64,000 nucleotides of DNA, taken from assembly GCA_037783415.1 (NCBI GenBank), contig JAZGTN010000164.1, positions 1,550,001 through 1,614,000 of the forward strand. The letters are read 5' to 3'. Of the stretch, positions 10,201-18,200 are shown piece after piece. Made by a program: the position numbers and the translations under genes. The stretch's first letter is position 1; every line of letters starts with the position of its first letter. The notes beneath the pieces are model-generated. The model worked only from the letters and a program-made list of their open reading frames with translations. It was not told the DNA's origin and ran no database searches. Origin of the DNA: Leptasterias polaris (lineage: Eukaryota; Echinodermata; Asteroidea; Forcipulatida; Asteriidae).

Positions 10201-11979
10201 GAAAACACGGGGAGAACTGAGATAGGCCTGTAATTGTCGATTTCAGATGGATCACCTTTCTTATAAATCGGTGTAACTCTAGCTTGGGAAAATACCTTTG
10301 GATAAAGATAAGTTAAAAATATGAGACAATGGATCGCACAGATGCAAAATAACTGATTTGACAACCCTTGGACTTATGTTGTCAAGACCTGCGGCACTGT
10401 CTTTAAAAGATTTCACAATTTGACAGACTTCATAAGGAGAGGTTGGATTCAAGAACAGCGAGCTGGAATTAGGATTACCAAGAAAGTGTTTGAAGTCATG
10501 ATGTGCAGGTCTTATCTGTGAATCCAAGGTTGGCCCAATCTGAGTGAAGTAATTGTTGAAAGCATTGGCTATTACAGCAGGATTCTTAAGCACTTGACCG
10601 TTTAATTTAAAGTCCTGCTGATTGTTGCCCTTTGAGTTTTTCTTCAGAACAGAATTAATTATGCTCCAGGTTTGTTTGATATTAGATTTAGCACCAGAAA
10701 ACTTATCTGCATAATATTTTGCTTTGACACCCTTAATTAGACTATTGAGTTTGTTACGAAATTGATTGTGTTTAATTCTGTTGGCATTATTCGGTTTGGT
10801 AAGGAAAATCTTGTACAGTTTGTTCTTGAATTTGATAGATTGAATAATGCCATTGGTCATCCATGGTTTTAATTTTTTATTAAACTTAGTCGATTTAATT
10901 GGAAAATGGTGATCATACAGGTGAGTAAATGTGGAAATAAAGGTGTCATAAGCAGAATCAGGGTTTTTACATGAGTACATTGCCATCCAGTCTACTTTCA
11001 TTAAATCACATTGAAATTGACTAATGTTTCCTTGGTTGATACACCTGAAGGATTCAGTGACTCTCTCTTTACTGATACAAGAATGTTATTAGAAAAGTAA
11101 TTTGGGATTCAACAAAGACAAATTTACTAGAGTGGGATTTGAACCCACGACCTACAGTTTAATGTGCTTGTGCTCTACCGACTGAGCTGTCTCATGTTGG
11201 CAGTCTCCCTGTTTTGTCAATATATTTGTGTGGAGGTGCCAGTCAGAAGGCAAATGACCGTTAGCTGCCTTATAACCAGAGATCACACCCAATTGTACGC
11301 TACAACCTGGGAAGCGATGATGCAACTGTTTTCGTTATAAACCACATGTGAAATTGTCTGTGTAATTTTTTTTTAATTGGTTGGAAAATGCACTCACATA
11401 TCCTACTATTGTTCTCAGCGATGAGAACAATAGAAAAGAACCTGTGAGTGGGACGCCCACATGCTCCTCAAACGTCTCCTATCGAGGAAGCAATTTGAGT
11501 GATAAGGTTTTATCGGAGGTTCCCACTCACCAGCCCTTTTTCTCTTTTTCTCTTTTTCTCTTTTTCTCTTCTGATTGCGTAGCCAGGGTTCACACCCAAG
11601 TTTACAATACAAACCCGCTCTAGTCAATTTTTCTTTGACAATTTGACAAATTTGTCAATTTGTACATAAAAAGGTTAAAAGTTGATGTCAAAGAAAAAAA
11701 TTGCAAAATCTTCCACAAAATCTTCCTTAAATTACTCTATTTTTGGAAATGAAAACTAAAGAAAAAGCTTGGAATCATGGACTTATAGAAACTATATGTT
11801 GACAGGATTAGGTAACGTTTTTCCTTTCTAAAAACCATGAGGCCATGCCACATTTTGATTGAGATTTTGTCTGAACTCTCTCCACCCATCAGGAAGGATT
11901 TTCTCATGGATTGACCATTGGGACTGAGGACCTCTCACTGGCCGACCTGGACCCACTGAATAACCTGAGCACTTGTTAA
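972..11979 (+). CDS. 3' part of a DPF/NPF-motif protein gene, possibly an endocytic adaptor (six exons, 5' end outside window)
   Basis: Six exons join in one open frame (972-1236, 3874-3954, 5451-5510, 7423-7500, 8094-8239, 11893-11979) and end at TAA 11977-11979. The visible tail is ~238 residues and almost all low complexity: Gln/Pro/Ser/Thr-rich, then Arg/Pro-rich, then a segment with NDPFGQTPFGQ and SNPF. DPF motifs bind the AP-2 alpha-ear and NPF motifs bind EH domains, so a role in clathrin-mediated endocytosis is the natural inference. The C-terminus (DLSLADLDPLNNL) is acidic/Leu-rich and loosely like a clathrin box. No folded domain is visible; it would lie upstream of this window. 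Candidates such as synaptojanin, AAK1/BMP2K-like kinases, DENND1 or Dab/Numb-type adaptors cannot be separated from this tail. Splice sites and phases are mutually consistent; the family assignment is weak. Confidence 0.7.
1708..1838 (+). repeat. tRNA-Leu-like SINE, left part (split by a MITE)
   Basis: A box-A-like GTGGCCAAGCAGTTAAGAGC is followed by an anticodon-stem-like CCGGACCCAAGCTCTGG and a decayed B-box region, then the post-tRNA body (TGAGCAAGATACTTTACC...GTCCTTGGGATGGGAAA). The same family is found on the minus strand at 26198-26322, where the box B is better kept. The anticodon arm resembles tRNA-Leu(CAA). The body resumes at 2158 after an inserted element. Confidence 0.75.
1843..2153. 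mobile_element. 311-bp piggyBac-like MITE nested in a SINE (TTAA target site)
   Basis: Perfect 15-bp terminal inverted repeats, CCCTTTAGAGACCAT at 1843-1857 and its reverse complement at 2139-2153, are flanked by TTAA at 1839-1842 and 2154-2157. Removing the element and one TTAA restores a continuous SINE body, so the insertion is younger than the SINE. There is no coding capacity. TTAA duplication with CCC-starting inverted repeats is typical of piggyBac-type transposition. Confidence 0.88.
2158..2240 (+). repeat. SINE body, right part
   Basis: This continues the SINE interrupted at 1838: GCTGAAGGTCCTGTGTAC, then AAAAAAAGAACCCAGAACAC and TTATCGTGGAAGAGTAGGGG. The order is what I expect for the 3' body of this tRNA-derived family. 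Confidence 0.65.
2727..3040. repeat. Dispersed repeat with a 46-bp tandem duplication at its end
   Basis: Near 2950-3039 a 46-bp unit (TGACCTTATAATCAGTGA core, ending TTTCACAGTAAAAG) occurs twice in tandem. Related sequence is at 17695-17935 (GGGGTCTTCAAAT, then TTTATAATCAGTCAGC) and, weaker, at 45480-45640 (CATAATCAGTAAGCTTTG). Shared blocks in the same order suggest an interspersed repeat of unknown class. Confidence 0.5.
3056..3774 (-). mobile_element. LINE 3' fragment (CR1/L2-like reverse transcriptase C-terminus), broken
   Basis: The minus strand encodes the C-terminal part of a CR1/L2-type non-LTR retrotransposon polyprotein. A frame at 3774-3388 has NRLQCLQNWAAKLI, DHVTPFLKQLHWLPV and RICFKILVYVYNML, the usual post-RT signature. 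It continues in another frame at 3442-3206 with AAPGLWNNLP near the end. At least one frameshift separates the parts. The 3' end lies near 3056-3120, with a short CATA-type repeat and TATATAGCGCC. No RT catalytic motifs and no endonuclease remain. Confidence 0.85.
3874..3954 (+). CDS. Exon of DPF/NPF gene: Arg/Pro/Ser microdomain (27 codons)
   Basis: This is an 81-nt phase 1-1 exon between acceptor TAACTTAAG and donor GTTAAGT. It reads GSPQERPSPIRVRRPRSF and then TLPSFVEDD. The RRPRSF stretch resembles a basophilic kinase or 14-3-3-type site, which is inference. Being symmetric and divisible by three, it could be skipped without shifting the frame. The donor is a non-consensus GTTAAG, which fits a regulated exon. 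Confidence 0.6.
4860..5415. repeat. Degenerate minisatellite with perfect hairpins and CA tracts
   Basis: Three imperfect ~200-bp units contain AACCGTGGACC, TATTGTCC(C/T)(C/T)TTT, GTTATAGGTCC(A/C)CGG and GTTTGAATGTG, with (CA)n between them. Two units hold inverted repeats. In one, AACCGTGGACCTAT (4970-4983) pairs perfectly with 4997-5010. In the other, the same arm at 5157-5170 pairs with 5185-5198 with one mismatch. It lies within an intron, and overlapping frames on both strands are artefacts. Confidence 0.75.
5451..5510 (+). CDS. Exon of DPF/NPF gene: 20-codon basic linker
   Basis: The 60-nt phase 1-1 exon follows a strong acceptor (TTTGTATTTCAG) and ends at CAAG|GTAAAA. Joined to the C left by the previous exon it reads PGTSVKSRPRPHGG and then LATIPQ. 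It is basic and Pro-rich with no fold. Like its neighbours it is symmetric, so it is a candidate cassette exon. Confidence 0.65.
5700..6605. repeat. Higher-order minisatellite, 133-bp unit built of ~22-bp subrepeats
   Basis: The subrepeat is roughly CTCAAACCGCCCTGCC(A/T)GTT with a CT-rich joint. From about 5856 the subrepeats form a 133-bp higher-order unit repeated at 5856, 5989, 6122, 6255 and 6388 (the last shortened), with only one or a few differences between units. Degenerate monomers flank it at 5730-5855 and 6440-6600. Because 133 is not a multiple of 3, the frame changes every unit, which argues against coding despite long open stretches. It is strongly C-rich on the plus strand. Confidence 0.92.
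6606..7422 (+). other. Intron sequence without recognisable features
   Basis: AT-rich intron between the 133-bp minisatellite and the next exon. I see homopolymer stretches and no repeat family or open frame worth reporting. Confidence 0.5.
7423..7500 (+). CDS. Exon of DPF/NPF gene: polyproline/Arg-rich segment (26 codons)
   Basis: The 78-nt phase 1-1 exon lies between TTTTCTACAG and CCAG|GTAAGG. It encodes VPTLAPPPPTARPRRQ and then TTSASSLVRP. The PPPPTARPRR stretch is a plausible class-I/II SH3 ligand, as in many endocytic adaptors. Confidence 0.72.
7735..7990 (-). repeat. tRNA-Asn-like SINE family, copy 1
   Basis: Reading on the minus strand from the right: GCATCCCCTTAAGGTGATC, a ~150-bp leader with GCTTCTGACTTGCACC and TTGACAAAATAGGGAGAGG, then the tRNA-like part (CTCAGTTGGTAGAGCAC, B-box-like GGTTTAAAACC), then AAATTTTTCTTTAG. 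The order matches the copies at 11100, 25560, 31085 and 44070. The tRNA-like part sits inside the element, not at its 5' edge. Confidence 0.75.
8094..8239 (+). CDS. Exon of DPF/NPF gene: DPF/NPF motif cluster
   Basis: The acceptor is TTTTCTTACAG; it enters in phase 1 and leaves in phase 0 at ACAG|GTTGGT. It encodes 49 residues: DAFGDRSNDPFGQTPFGQ, then SPGVARSNPFHASL, ending NYQEIQ. DPF (AP-2 alpha-ear ligand) and NPF (EH-domain ligand) within 20 residues, with an adjacent TPF, are the only functional signature seen in this gene. Confidence 0.78.
8570..11035 (-). mobile_element. 5'-truncated, frameshifted non-LTR retrotransposon (jockey/CR1 superfamily)
   Basis: On the minus strand, one frame (11001-10279) codes the pre-RT region and RT fingers, up to LSLSKGIFPS. 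The next frame (from about 10290 down to the stop near 9003) continues with QARVTPIYKKGD, NYRPISVLP, QYGFRQKHST, IDLSKAFD (motif A), GVPQGSLLGP (motif B) and YADDT (motif C). A single frameshift near 10290 breaks the ORF. No AP endonuclease is found upstream, so the copy is 5'-truncated. The 3' UTR runs to about 8570 and ends in a degenerate GAAATGAAATAAA-like tail. It lies antisense inside the last intron of the DPF/NPF gene. It is an inactive copy, though the RT core motifs are intact. Confidence 0.93.
11100..11330 (-). repeat. tRNA-Asn-like SINE family, copy 2
   Basis: The minus strand has box-A-like GCTCAGTCGGTAGAGC and box-B-like GGGTTCAAATCCC, then TAGTAAATTTGTCTTTGTTG. To the right is the shared leader (GACTGGCACCTCC, TTGACAAAACAGGGAGAC). 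The tRNA half is better preserved than in copy 1. It immediately neighbours the LINE's 5' end. Confidence 0.8.
11391..11450. other. Intronic two-stem hairpin (60 nt)
   Basis: CTATTGTTCTC (11406-11416) and GAGAACAATAG (11423-11433) form a perfect 11-bp stem with a 6-nt loop. Outer arms CACTCACA (11391-11398) and TGTGAGTG (11443-11450) form a second 8-bp stem across an internal loop. The outer motif recurs inverted at 11521-11533 (TCCCACTCACC). It could be a DNA-element remnant or a short RNA hairpin. Confidence 0.6.
11535..11575. repeat. (TTTTTCTC)n pyrimidine tract
   Basis: About five repeats of CTTTTT/CTC lie ~320 bp upstream of the terminal exon. It is a simple repeat and may serve as polypyrimidine binding sequence, but it is too far away to be the 3' splice site tract. 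Confidence 0.7.
11893..11979 (+). CDS. Terminal exon of DPF/NPF gene
   Basis: Acceptor CCACCCATCAG. In phase 0 it reads EGFSHGLTIGTEDLSLADL and then DPLNNLSTC before TAA. The preceding exon ends in phase 0, so the frame is continuous. The DLSLADLDPL stretch is acidic and Leu-rich; LADLD differs from a clathrin box (L-hydrophobic-x-hydrophobic-acidic) at one place. Confidence 0.68.
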   Translation, partial: EGFSHGLTIGTEDLSLADLDPLNNLSTC

Positions 11980-12007
11980 ACAAGAGGGTGATGGTGGACG
12001 TCATCAC

Positions 12008-12240
12008 CATGGTAACAACACCAGGTGCCTCATCACCATGGCAACATCAGGTGCCTCATCACCACTGGCAACATCACCTTCCTCATCAATGTAGCAACAA
12101 CATCAGGTGCCTCATCACCATGGCAACAACATCAGGTGCCTCATCACCATGGCAACAACATCATGTGCCTCATCACCATGGCGACAACTTCATGTGCCTC
12201 ATCACCATGGCGACAACATCAGGTGACTCCTCCTTCTTCA
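12008..12240. repeat. 30-bp VNTR just after the stop codon
   Basis: Roughly eight units of CAACATCAGGTGCCTCATCACCATGG-type sequence, period 30 bp with shorter variants early on, begin 29 bp after the TAA of the DPF/NPF gene. It probably lies in the 3' UTR. Because 30 is a multiple of three, a frame stays open through part of it, but the unit edges are irregular and the frame is not linked to any exon by a splice site I can see. Confidence 0.85.
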
Positions 12241-12611
12241 TCTTCGTTTTGTTCATGGAGTTGACCGTTAATGCATGCTTCATACCATTCCACATGGGTC
12301 AGGGAAAGTCTAAGAAAAGGTCACCTTATGGTCCTATACACAATGCACCATTTTGTATTTGTTGTTGTTACACAGTCATCCCAGGTACTCGTATCATAAA
12401 ATCTCATCGGTGCTCTTCTCGTAGATGCCAAACATTTGGGTGGGACAAAAAAAAATCACTGAAATCAATGACTGTGTTAACTTTATTTCAGAGGGTTCAA
12501 CTTTATGAATGTCTCATACAGAACTGCACAAATTCTTGGACTTGCCCACCACAAGACTCTTTGTTTACAACAACAATAGTAATAAGTGGATATGTTGTCG
12601 ACACTGGTTAA

Positions 12612-12970
12612 AGGCACTGTACACTTTTGGTAATTACTCAAAATATATATTAGCATAAAAACTTACTTGGTAACGAGCAACGGAGAGCTGTTGATAGTAT
12701 AAAACATTGTGAGAAACAACTCCCTCTGAAGTAACGTAGTTTTTGAGAAAGAGGTAATTTCTCACTAAAATAATAAAATACTTCTGGCCAGAAGCCTTTT
12801 ATTCCTATCTGAAAGCACACTAATTTGTACAACAAGGCTGTTTTTTCTTTCATCATTTTCTTGCAACTTCAATGACCAATTGAGCCCAAATTTTCACAGG
12901 CTTGTTATTTTATGGGATACACCAAGTGAGAATACTGGTCTTCGACAATTACCAAACGTGTTCAGTGCCT
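12612..12970. mobile_element. 359-bp TTAA-flanked MITE, family I copy 1
   Basis: The termini are AGGCACTGTACACTTTTGG on the left and the inverted complement of AGGCACTGAACACGTTTGG on the right, flanked by TTAA at 12608-12611 and 12971-12974. Interior sequence is nearly identical to 31468-31835. It is noncoding and sits in the probable 3' UTR. I recall this end sequence as abundant in sea-star genomes (not verified). Confidence 0.9.
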
Positions 12971-12974
12971 TTAA

Positions 12975-14624
12975 GTTAATTTCTAAACACTACTAAGCTG
13001 GCAGATCGCTTAATAGCGCCCTCTTACGAGTAGCCGGCATTATATAACATATGAAATTACAGTTATTTTCTGGGCTGCATAGCCCTTTTTGATTTTTAAT
13101 TTGTGTCTCCCGAAAATGTTTTTAAGGGGAATGAAGTCCGAAATTCATATGGTCTGATTCTGGTCTCGTGAATATGAAGTCACAACGACAATGTTGACGT
13201 TGAACCAGACTATCATATGTCACGATAGCATTTCTAAGTTTTAAAAAAAACCATGGTAAGTGTGCTTATTCAGTGCCGTTCCGGCTTTGTATCGTTTACT
13301 AAAAAAAAAAAACGGTGTCGGCAAAATATCCACTGCCTGATAATAATACTTCAGTAAAAAATGATATCATTATTCACATTATCTGTGGAATCTCTCAGTG
13401 AAGCCATTTTGGTTTGAATTTTGGAAAGCCAGTTTGACTTCCTCCAGAGTGAAAACAAAAATAAGAATAAATCGCCAAGAGTGCTATAGACTTATTATAC
13501 TTTTTCTAAACTGACTTGTTAAAGACTATTTTCTATAAGATTATAGTGTCCATAAAATACTTTTGTAAGCACCGTTCACATTCATTATTAACTCATTGTT
13601 ATTATATCTCAACACAAGCTATTCTAAATGTTGTACAAGAGTTTACTTCTGTCTATGTTTCATAGTTCTTTAAATGCCTCTCAGAATTTTCAGAGGTAAA
13701 GAAATTCCTTGTTTGTGGGAAGAATTGTTTTCCGTGATAAGTTTTTGAAGAACTGTGCCTTGTTTGCTGTAATAATGCAGCAACACAACTTGATGTACGC
13801 TTTTGGATAATGAAGCTTTGCGCCTTCTTCTATTGCCACTTGATTGTACACAAGTGAAGGCAATTTTCCTGCTGATACGAATTATCAGTTGAAAAGAGGA
13901 GTTTTAAGCTAGAAAATGTCATCTAATTTTTGACAGACTTTCAGAACGACAGCATTTTGTGTTACTGTTATTTTACTAATAAGTTTCATCACAATAATAA
14001 CATCACTTTGTTTATTAATTATTAACGCATAAGTTGTACTCGTCTTCTATGCATGGTTTGGGTTAAAATGTTATCTTTCTGTGAAGTAAGCATTCAATAA
14101 TAGGTGTGTTGTTGAAATGGTGTGGGCAAATGAGTTTCATGATTGTTTTCTGTAAAGCATTTTGTAAAAAGAAATTATAAACTGTTTCCTAATAAAGCAT
14201 GTATAACCTTCAGCTAGTACTATTTCTACCAGAAACGCACCTATTGTTGTGGTCTAATATTAGGTCATGTGACTGTCAGATGACTTGTCAGGTGACCTGT
14301 CATATGACCAGTATATTTATGTACATATAAATGAATTACATTTTTTTCTTGGACAACATTAGGAGAGATTGAAGGTAAGTTTTAGCTGTATCACTATTTA
14401 CATATAGCGACTGTGTTTGCTCTGAGTTTAAGATGCTGCAGTGGTAATGTCATCAAAACTTTTTTATTATGGGCTAAATTTGTTCTTTCATTTTTCCATT
14501 TATTGTTTTTATGTTGAGTTAGGAAGTCAAGCTTTGACCATTATTCTAAACAAAAGTTTTTGACCAACCAATGCAGCCCCTTGTCTCATTTAATGATACC
14601 CTCCAACTATGGTAACATCAACAC
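12975..14624 (+). other. Probable 3' UTR/downstream flank of the DPF/NPF gene
   Basis: AT-rich sequence with no open frames of note. A canonical AATAAA at 14191-14196, in a context ending AAAGCATG, is a reasonable polyadenylation signal, which would give a ~2.2-kb 3' UTR. Other AATAAA hexamers exist downstream, so the transcript end is not fixed by sequence alone. Confidence 0.35.
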
Positions 14625-14961
14625 CAGGGTCAAGTTTGCGCAGAGACCAATAGTTAACTAGTGGTTGGTTATGGTGACTTACGTAGGGCATGCGCACAGA
14701 AGTTGAAGTGCGAACGACTCTAGTCATGTCATGTCATGTCAATGCTACGGCGGCTCAACGTACGTTATCATTTTCTGATAACTGGTCCACTCTGCACTGT
14801 GCTATGAAAACAGCTATTGATAACCAGCGATGTAACCATGCCCTGTAGGCTGGTTCCAAATAGTCGACTAGCGTAGTCTAAAACTATTGTCGACTAGACA
14901 GAGTTTGGGCTAACTTAGTCAAATTATAGCCAATGATGGTCCTTGCGTAAACTTGGCCCTG
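14625..14961. mobile_element. Possible hAT-type MITE (CAGGG ends)
   Basis: CAGGGTCAAGTTTGCGCAGA at 14625 is matched inverted by a diverged right end whose complement begins CAGGGCCAAGTTTACGCAAGG (read from 14961). Inner parts are also roughly complementary (TAGTCGACTA blocks near 14860 and 14890). No clear 8-bp target duplication remains. Interior arms carry CATGT(C) microrepeats at 14722-14742. Confidence 0.5.
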
Positions 14962-16200
14962 AATGTTTCTATTTACCCATTACACCTGGCGTCATCATCC
15001 ATTGTAAATCTCAGAGGCGCCATTTTAGGAGTCAATTGCCCTGTGGTTTAACATTGTAGTGCACCTTATCTTCACATGCAATTTCACTCACAAAAATGAC
15101 AGACCAGTGGCAGACACCATCAGACGTTTAGTGCAAGAGGTCAATAAATCCACCACAATGGTCTTGGTTGTGCCATTTTGGTAGTTGGTTTCCTTGTGTG
15201 TTACTGAAAATCTTAAAGTAAAGTAGCAAACTTAGAAGCAGTGGGGAGTCTGGATCTTCTTAAATCTTGTATACAAATATATTTTAGCGTATAACCCTGA
15301 CAAGAAACGTAGGAAAAAAAATTGAAAATTCTATGTATGCATCACCTGCATAGGACATGATATTCACAGCAACAAATTGAATTATTGTTGTAAAAACCCT
15401 TTTTTTTTTCTTGGGATGGGGTGATATAATTGACCCCTCCCCAACCACTGCTGTGGTTGATGGACACTGTTGTCAGGATTTTTATACGGATTAGCGCCAC
15501 TACTTGCAGGGACTGTAAACAAAATGGCCGCCCCACTTTTAAACACCTTACTATGCGCCTACCTTTATGTACTTGTGATAAAAATGTACTTGTAATATAT
15601 ATGTTAGTACTACAGATGTTATATATCCATAAGTTGTTGAATAGTATGAATTTGTGCATTACTGTTAGTTGTGGAATTTTGTGCCAACATATGCAAGTTT
15701 AATTTTGTGCAGACTGAATAGAATTTAAAATTGTTTTGGAAAGTTTACGAATGGGTTTGCTGATTTGAATGCTTCGATATTATTAGTTCCATTTTAGATC
15801 TCTTCATGATTTCAAAAAGTGTGCATGTTAACCCAAGTTTGTATAAACAAAAGTTCATTAGAAGTAACTTGTGCGAGTGAGGTGGTAGAATTTTTTTTTG
15901 TGTACTCACAGAGATATTACGAAATATTGATTCATTGTTTAGCCTCAGTACTGTATCTCATCTTATATTTCTGAAATTGAAAGAGACTGATCTTTTCACA
16001 ACATTTTTGGAGTTTAATTAATACTTGTAAATGTTGTACTCACAAGATTATTTTGTAGATCAGTCTTCGTCTATTTAAACAACTTCTGAGATTCTATACT
16101 TTCATAAAGGAGCCTTCATATTTTTCATATAAATGTTATTTTCTACAAGTATTTTTTTTTCTCTTTCTTTTTTCTTGTAATACATTTCCTGTCCAATATA
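14962..16200. other. Intergenic stretch without recognised features
   Basis: AT-rich, with T homopolymers near 15400 and 15890. Short frames overlapping 15342-15702 on both strands lack any recognisable protein features. Confidence 0.5.
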
Positions 16201-16203
16201 GTA

Positions 16204-16378
16204 GCAGGCCTGGTGCTTCATTTTTTGAAAGGGCACCGGCACCAAGACCTTTTCTCCTTGGTAAGGGCACCCTCTATGAGGAGGTTTTGAATTCCTGTTG
16301 GAGCATTTCAAGGGGCACAAAGGCAATGACCAGGGGCAACAATTATCCCTGTTGCCCCTTCAAAGTATCAGGCCTGGG
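16204..16378. repeat. Dispersed repeat with CAGGCCT termini, copy 1
   Basis: It starts and ends with CAGGCCTGG. Internal blocks TTTTTTGAAAGGGCACC and AAGGGGCAC recur in the same order at 25934-26090. The right half contains a small inverted repeat, GGGGCAACAATTATCCC/TGTTGCCCC. Confidence 0.55.
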
Positions 16379-16608
16379 GTAGAACTATCCATTTAAACTA
16401 ATTGGTATTTTAGATGCATGAAATGCCCTCTATAATTGTTCTTTGATGTGGTTTATAATAGGAAAAATACCCTAACATTTGGATGCAAGAAATTAGTGCA
16501 AATTAATGTATCATATCTCATAAAGTTAAAGGATTTTACTATTTTTGTACACAAGTCATAACATATTTTTATTTTACGTAGTGGTATTGATTGATGTCTT
16601 TGAACTAA

Positions 16609-16857
16609 AGTAACTAGTGCTAACCACTCGCTAGTTATAAAAGTACGTAGTCCTTAGCACTAGTTACTAGTTATTAAAGTAAGTAGTACTTAGCCCTAAT
16701 TACCCTTTTGAAAAGTAACTAGTGCTAAGCACCAGTTACTAGTTATAAAAGTAGGTAATCCTCAGCACTAGTTACTAGTTATAAAATTGAGTAGTACTGA
16801 GCCGTAAATACCAGGCATAAAAGTAACTAGTACTAAGCACTAGTTACTAGATATTTA
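16609..16857. repeat. Palindromic tandem repeat (AACTAGTGCTAAGCACTAGTT)
   Basis: About seven repeats of AGTAACTAGTGCTAAGCA and its complement alternate with ATAAAAGTA(A/G)GTAGT spacers, with a period near 36 or 72 bp. Many units hold a near-perfect palindrome, GTAACTAGTGCT joined to AGCACTAGTTAC. Array and unit are both self-complementary, so cruciform or hairpin formation is likely. Confidence 0.85.
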
Positions 16858-17061
16858 AGTGACTTCTGTTGATGAAAGATAAACTCTAACATTAAAACGT
16901 TGATGATCACTTCGTATTCAGTGTTGTCATTTTTTTGGAAATTGTTTTGTAGCGTAGTAAAACCCAAAATATATTTTTTTCCTCGATGCAATTGTTACAT
17001 CTTTTAAATCGTTTGCAGTACCTGCTGCTAATGACAGGATTCAAAGTGGCGTTTTGTCACT

Positions 17062-17150
17062 GGGCACTCGGTGGTCTAGTTGTTATGAAATCTGCTCTAG
17101 AATGCTGGGGTCTTGGGTTCAAATCCCACTTCAGAAGTATTGCTGCACAG
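17062..17150 (+). repeat. tRNA-derived SINE head
   Basis: Box-A-like TGGTCTAGTTGTTATGA is followed ~45 nt later by box-B-like GGGTTCAAATCCCAC with a 5-bp T-stem. The acceptor stem does not pair, so this is a SINE head or pseudogene, not a tRNA gene. Confidence 0.65.
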
Positions 17151-17402
17151 ATAATACAGTGCTTATCCCATGTCTCTATCTTCGATGCAGTTTGTAAATC
17201 TGTGAATGTCAATAATTTCTTTCATGTTGTTGTTTAGATGATCTTCCCGTCAAGGGAACTTTGTTCACTCCCGCAAGGGGATATGAACCAAGCTGGCAAC
17301 AGCCAATCTTTCTCATACAGACACTAGTTCAATATTTCTGATTATAAAGTGCACAAATCAAGAAATTGTGATTCAGTAACTAGACGACATTACTTATTCA
17401 AG

Positions 17403-17490
17403 CTATCAGCTTGGTAGGATTCGAACCTACAACCTTGTGATTGCAAGTCCTGCAGTCTAACCACTGGACCACAGTGACTCATGAGTACAT
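17403..17490 (-). repeat. tRNA-like sequence, minus strand
   Basis: The minus strand carries TGGTCCAGTGGTTAGAC (box A) and a perfect T-arm, GTAGGTTCGAATCCTAC. The anticodon stem and acceptor stem are broken. It lies ~250 bp from, and convergent with, the SINE head at 17062. Confidence 0.65.
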
Positions 17491-17559
17491 TATGGGTTTG
17501 GGTTCGGGTGTTCACTGTCTCTTGCATAGCTATGCAAACAAAAGCTTGCAACCATGATT

Positions 17560-17935
17560 TAGTCTGAGGAATTCAAATGTAATCACTAACTTGTGACCAA
17601 GTAAGTCTTTGTACCAGACATTATTCAAATCTAGTTTGCAAATTGCTTAATGTTGGTGAAATTTGTAATTACAATCCATCCTCTAGTTTTCAATAAACAC
17701 ATAGTACATCAAACCTGTGAGATTTCATCAATTTTTGTAATCAACGAAAAGGGGTTTGTATTTTGTCAGGGTTTTTGTGCATGTTCATATTGTGCGTATT
17801 TTGATTGTTGAAATTGAAATAAGTTGGTGATTAGTGGGGTCTTCAAATATTTGTTCATTGGCTTCCTTGAATATTTCTCTTGTACTGGTACAAACTTTAT
17901 AATCAGTCAGCTTTCTTATTGAAACTCATCAATTA
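17560..17935. repeat. Dispersed repeat pair and relative of the 2727 repeat
   Basis: 17575-17660 (AACTTGTGACCAAGTAAGTC, TTTGTACCAGACATTA, CAAATCTAG) matches 22370-22440 closely. The following 17695-17935 part resembles 2727-3040. The two together may be one longer interspersed element of unknown class. Confidence 0.5.
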
Positions 17936-18200
17936 TTTGTGTAATTATTACTGATCCTATCTCTAAGGAAAAAAAAAAGAAAAAAACTTGTAATTTTGGG
18001 AATCCCATGAATAAGGGAAATTTAACAAATGTTTGAGAATTGGGGATTTCAGAGTAGGACACTCATACTAAATTGGAAAATCGTTTTTATCAAAACGATC
18101 TGCCTACCATTAGAAATCATAATTCTGTGTTCTGTCAATGAAGGATTTTGTAACATTTCCACTTTTAATGATAGCACCTTTTTTCCCTATCAAGTGTTAA

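Noticed and set aside
11973..12611. 212-codon frame overlapping the terminal stop and the 30-bp VNTR
   Set aside because: The stop of the annotated exon is in a different frame, and the frame owes its length to the VNTR; downstream part shows no protein-like features.
17403..17490. Possible functional tRNA gene on the minus strand
   Set aside because: Box A and T-arm are good but the acceptor and anticodon stems do not pair; better explained as a SINE head.
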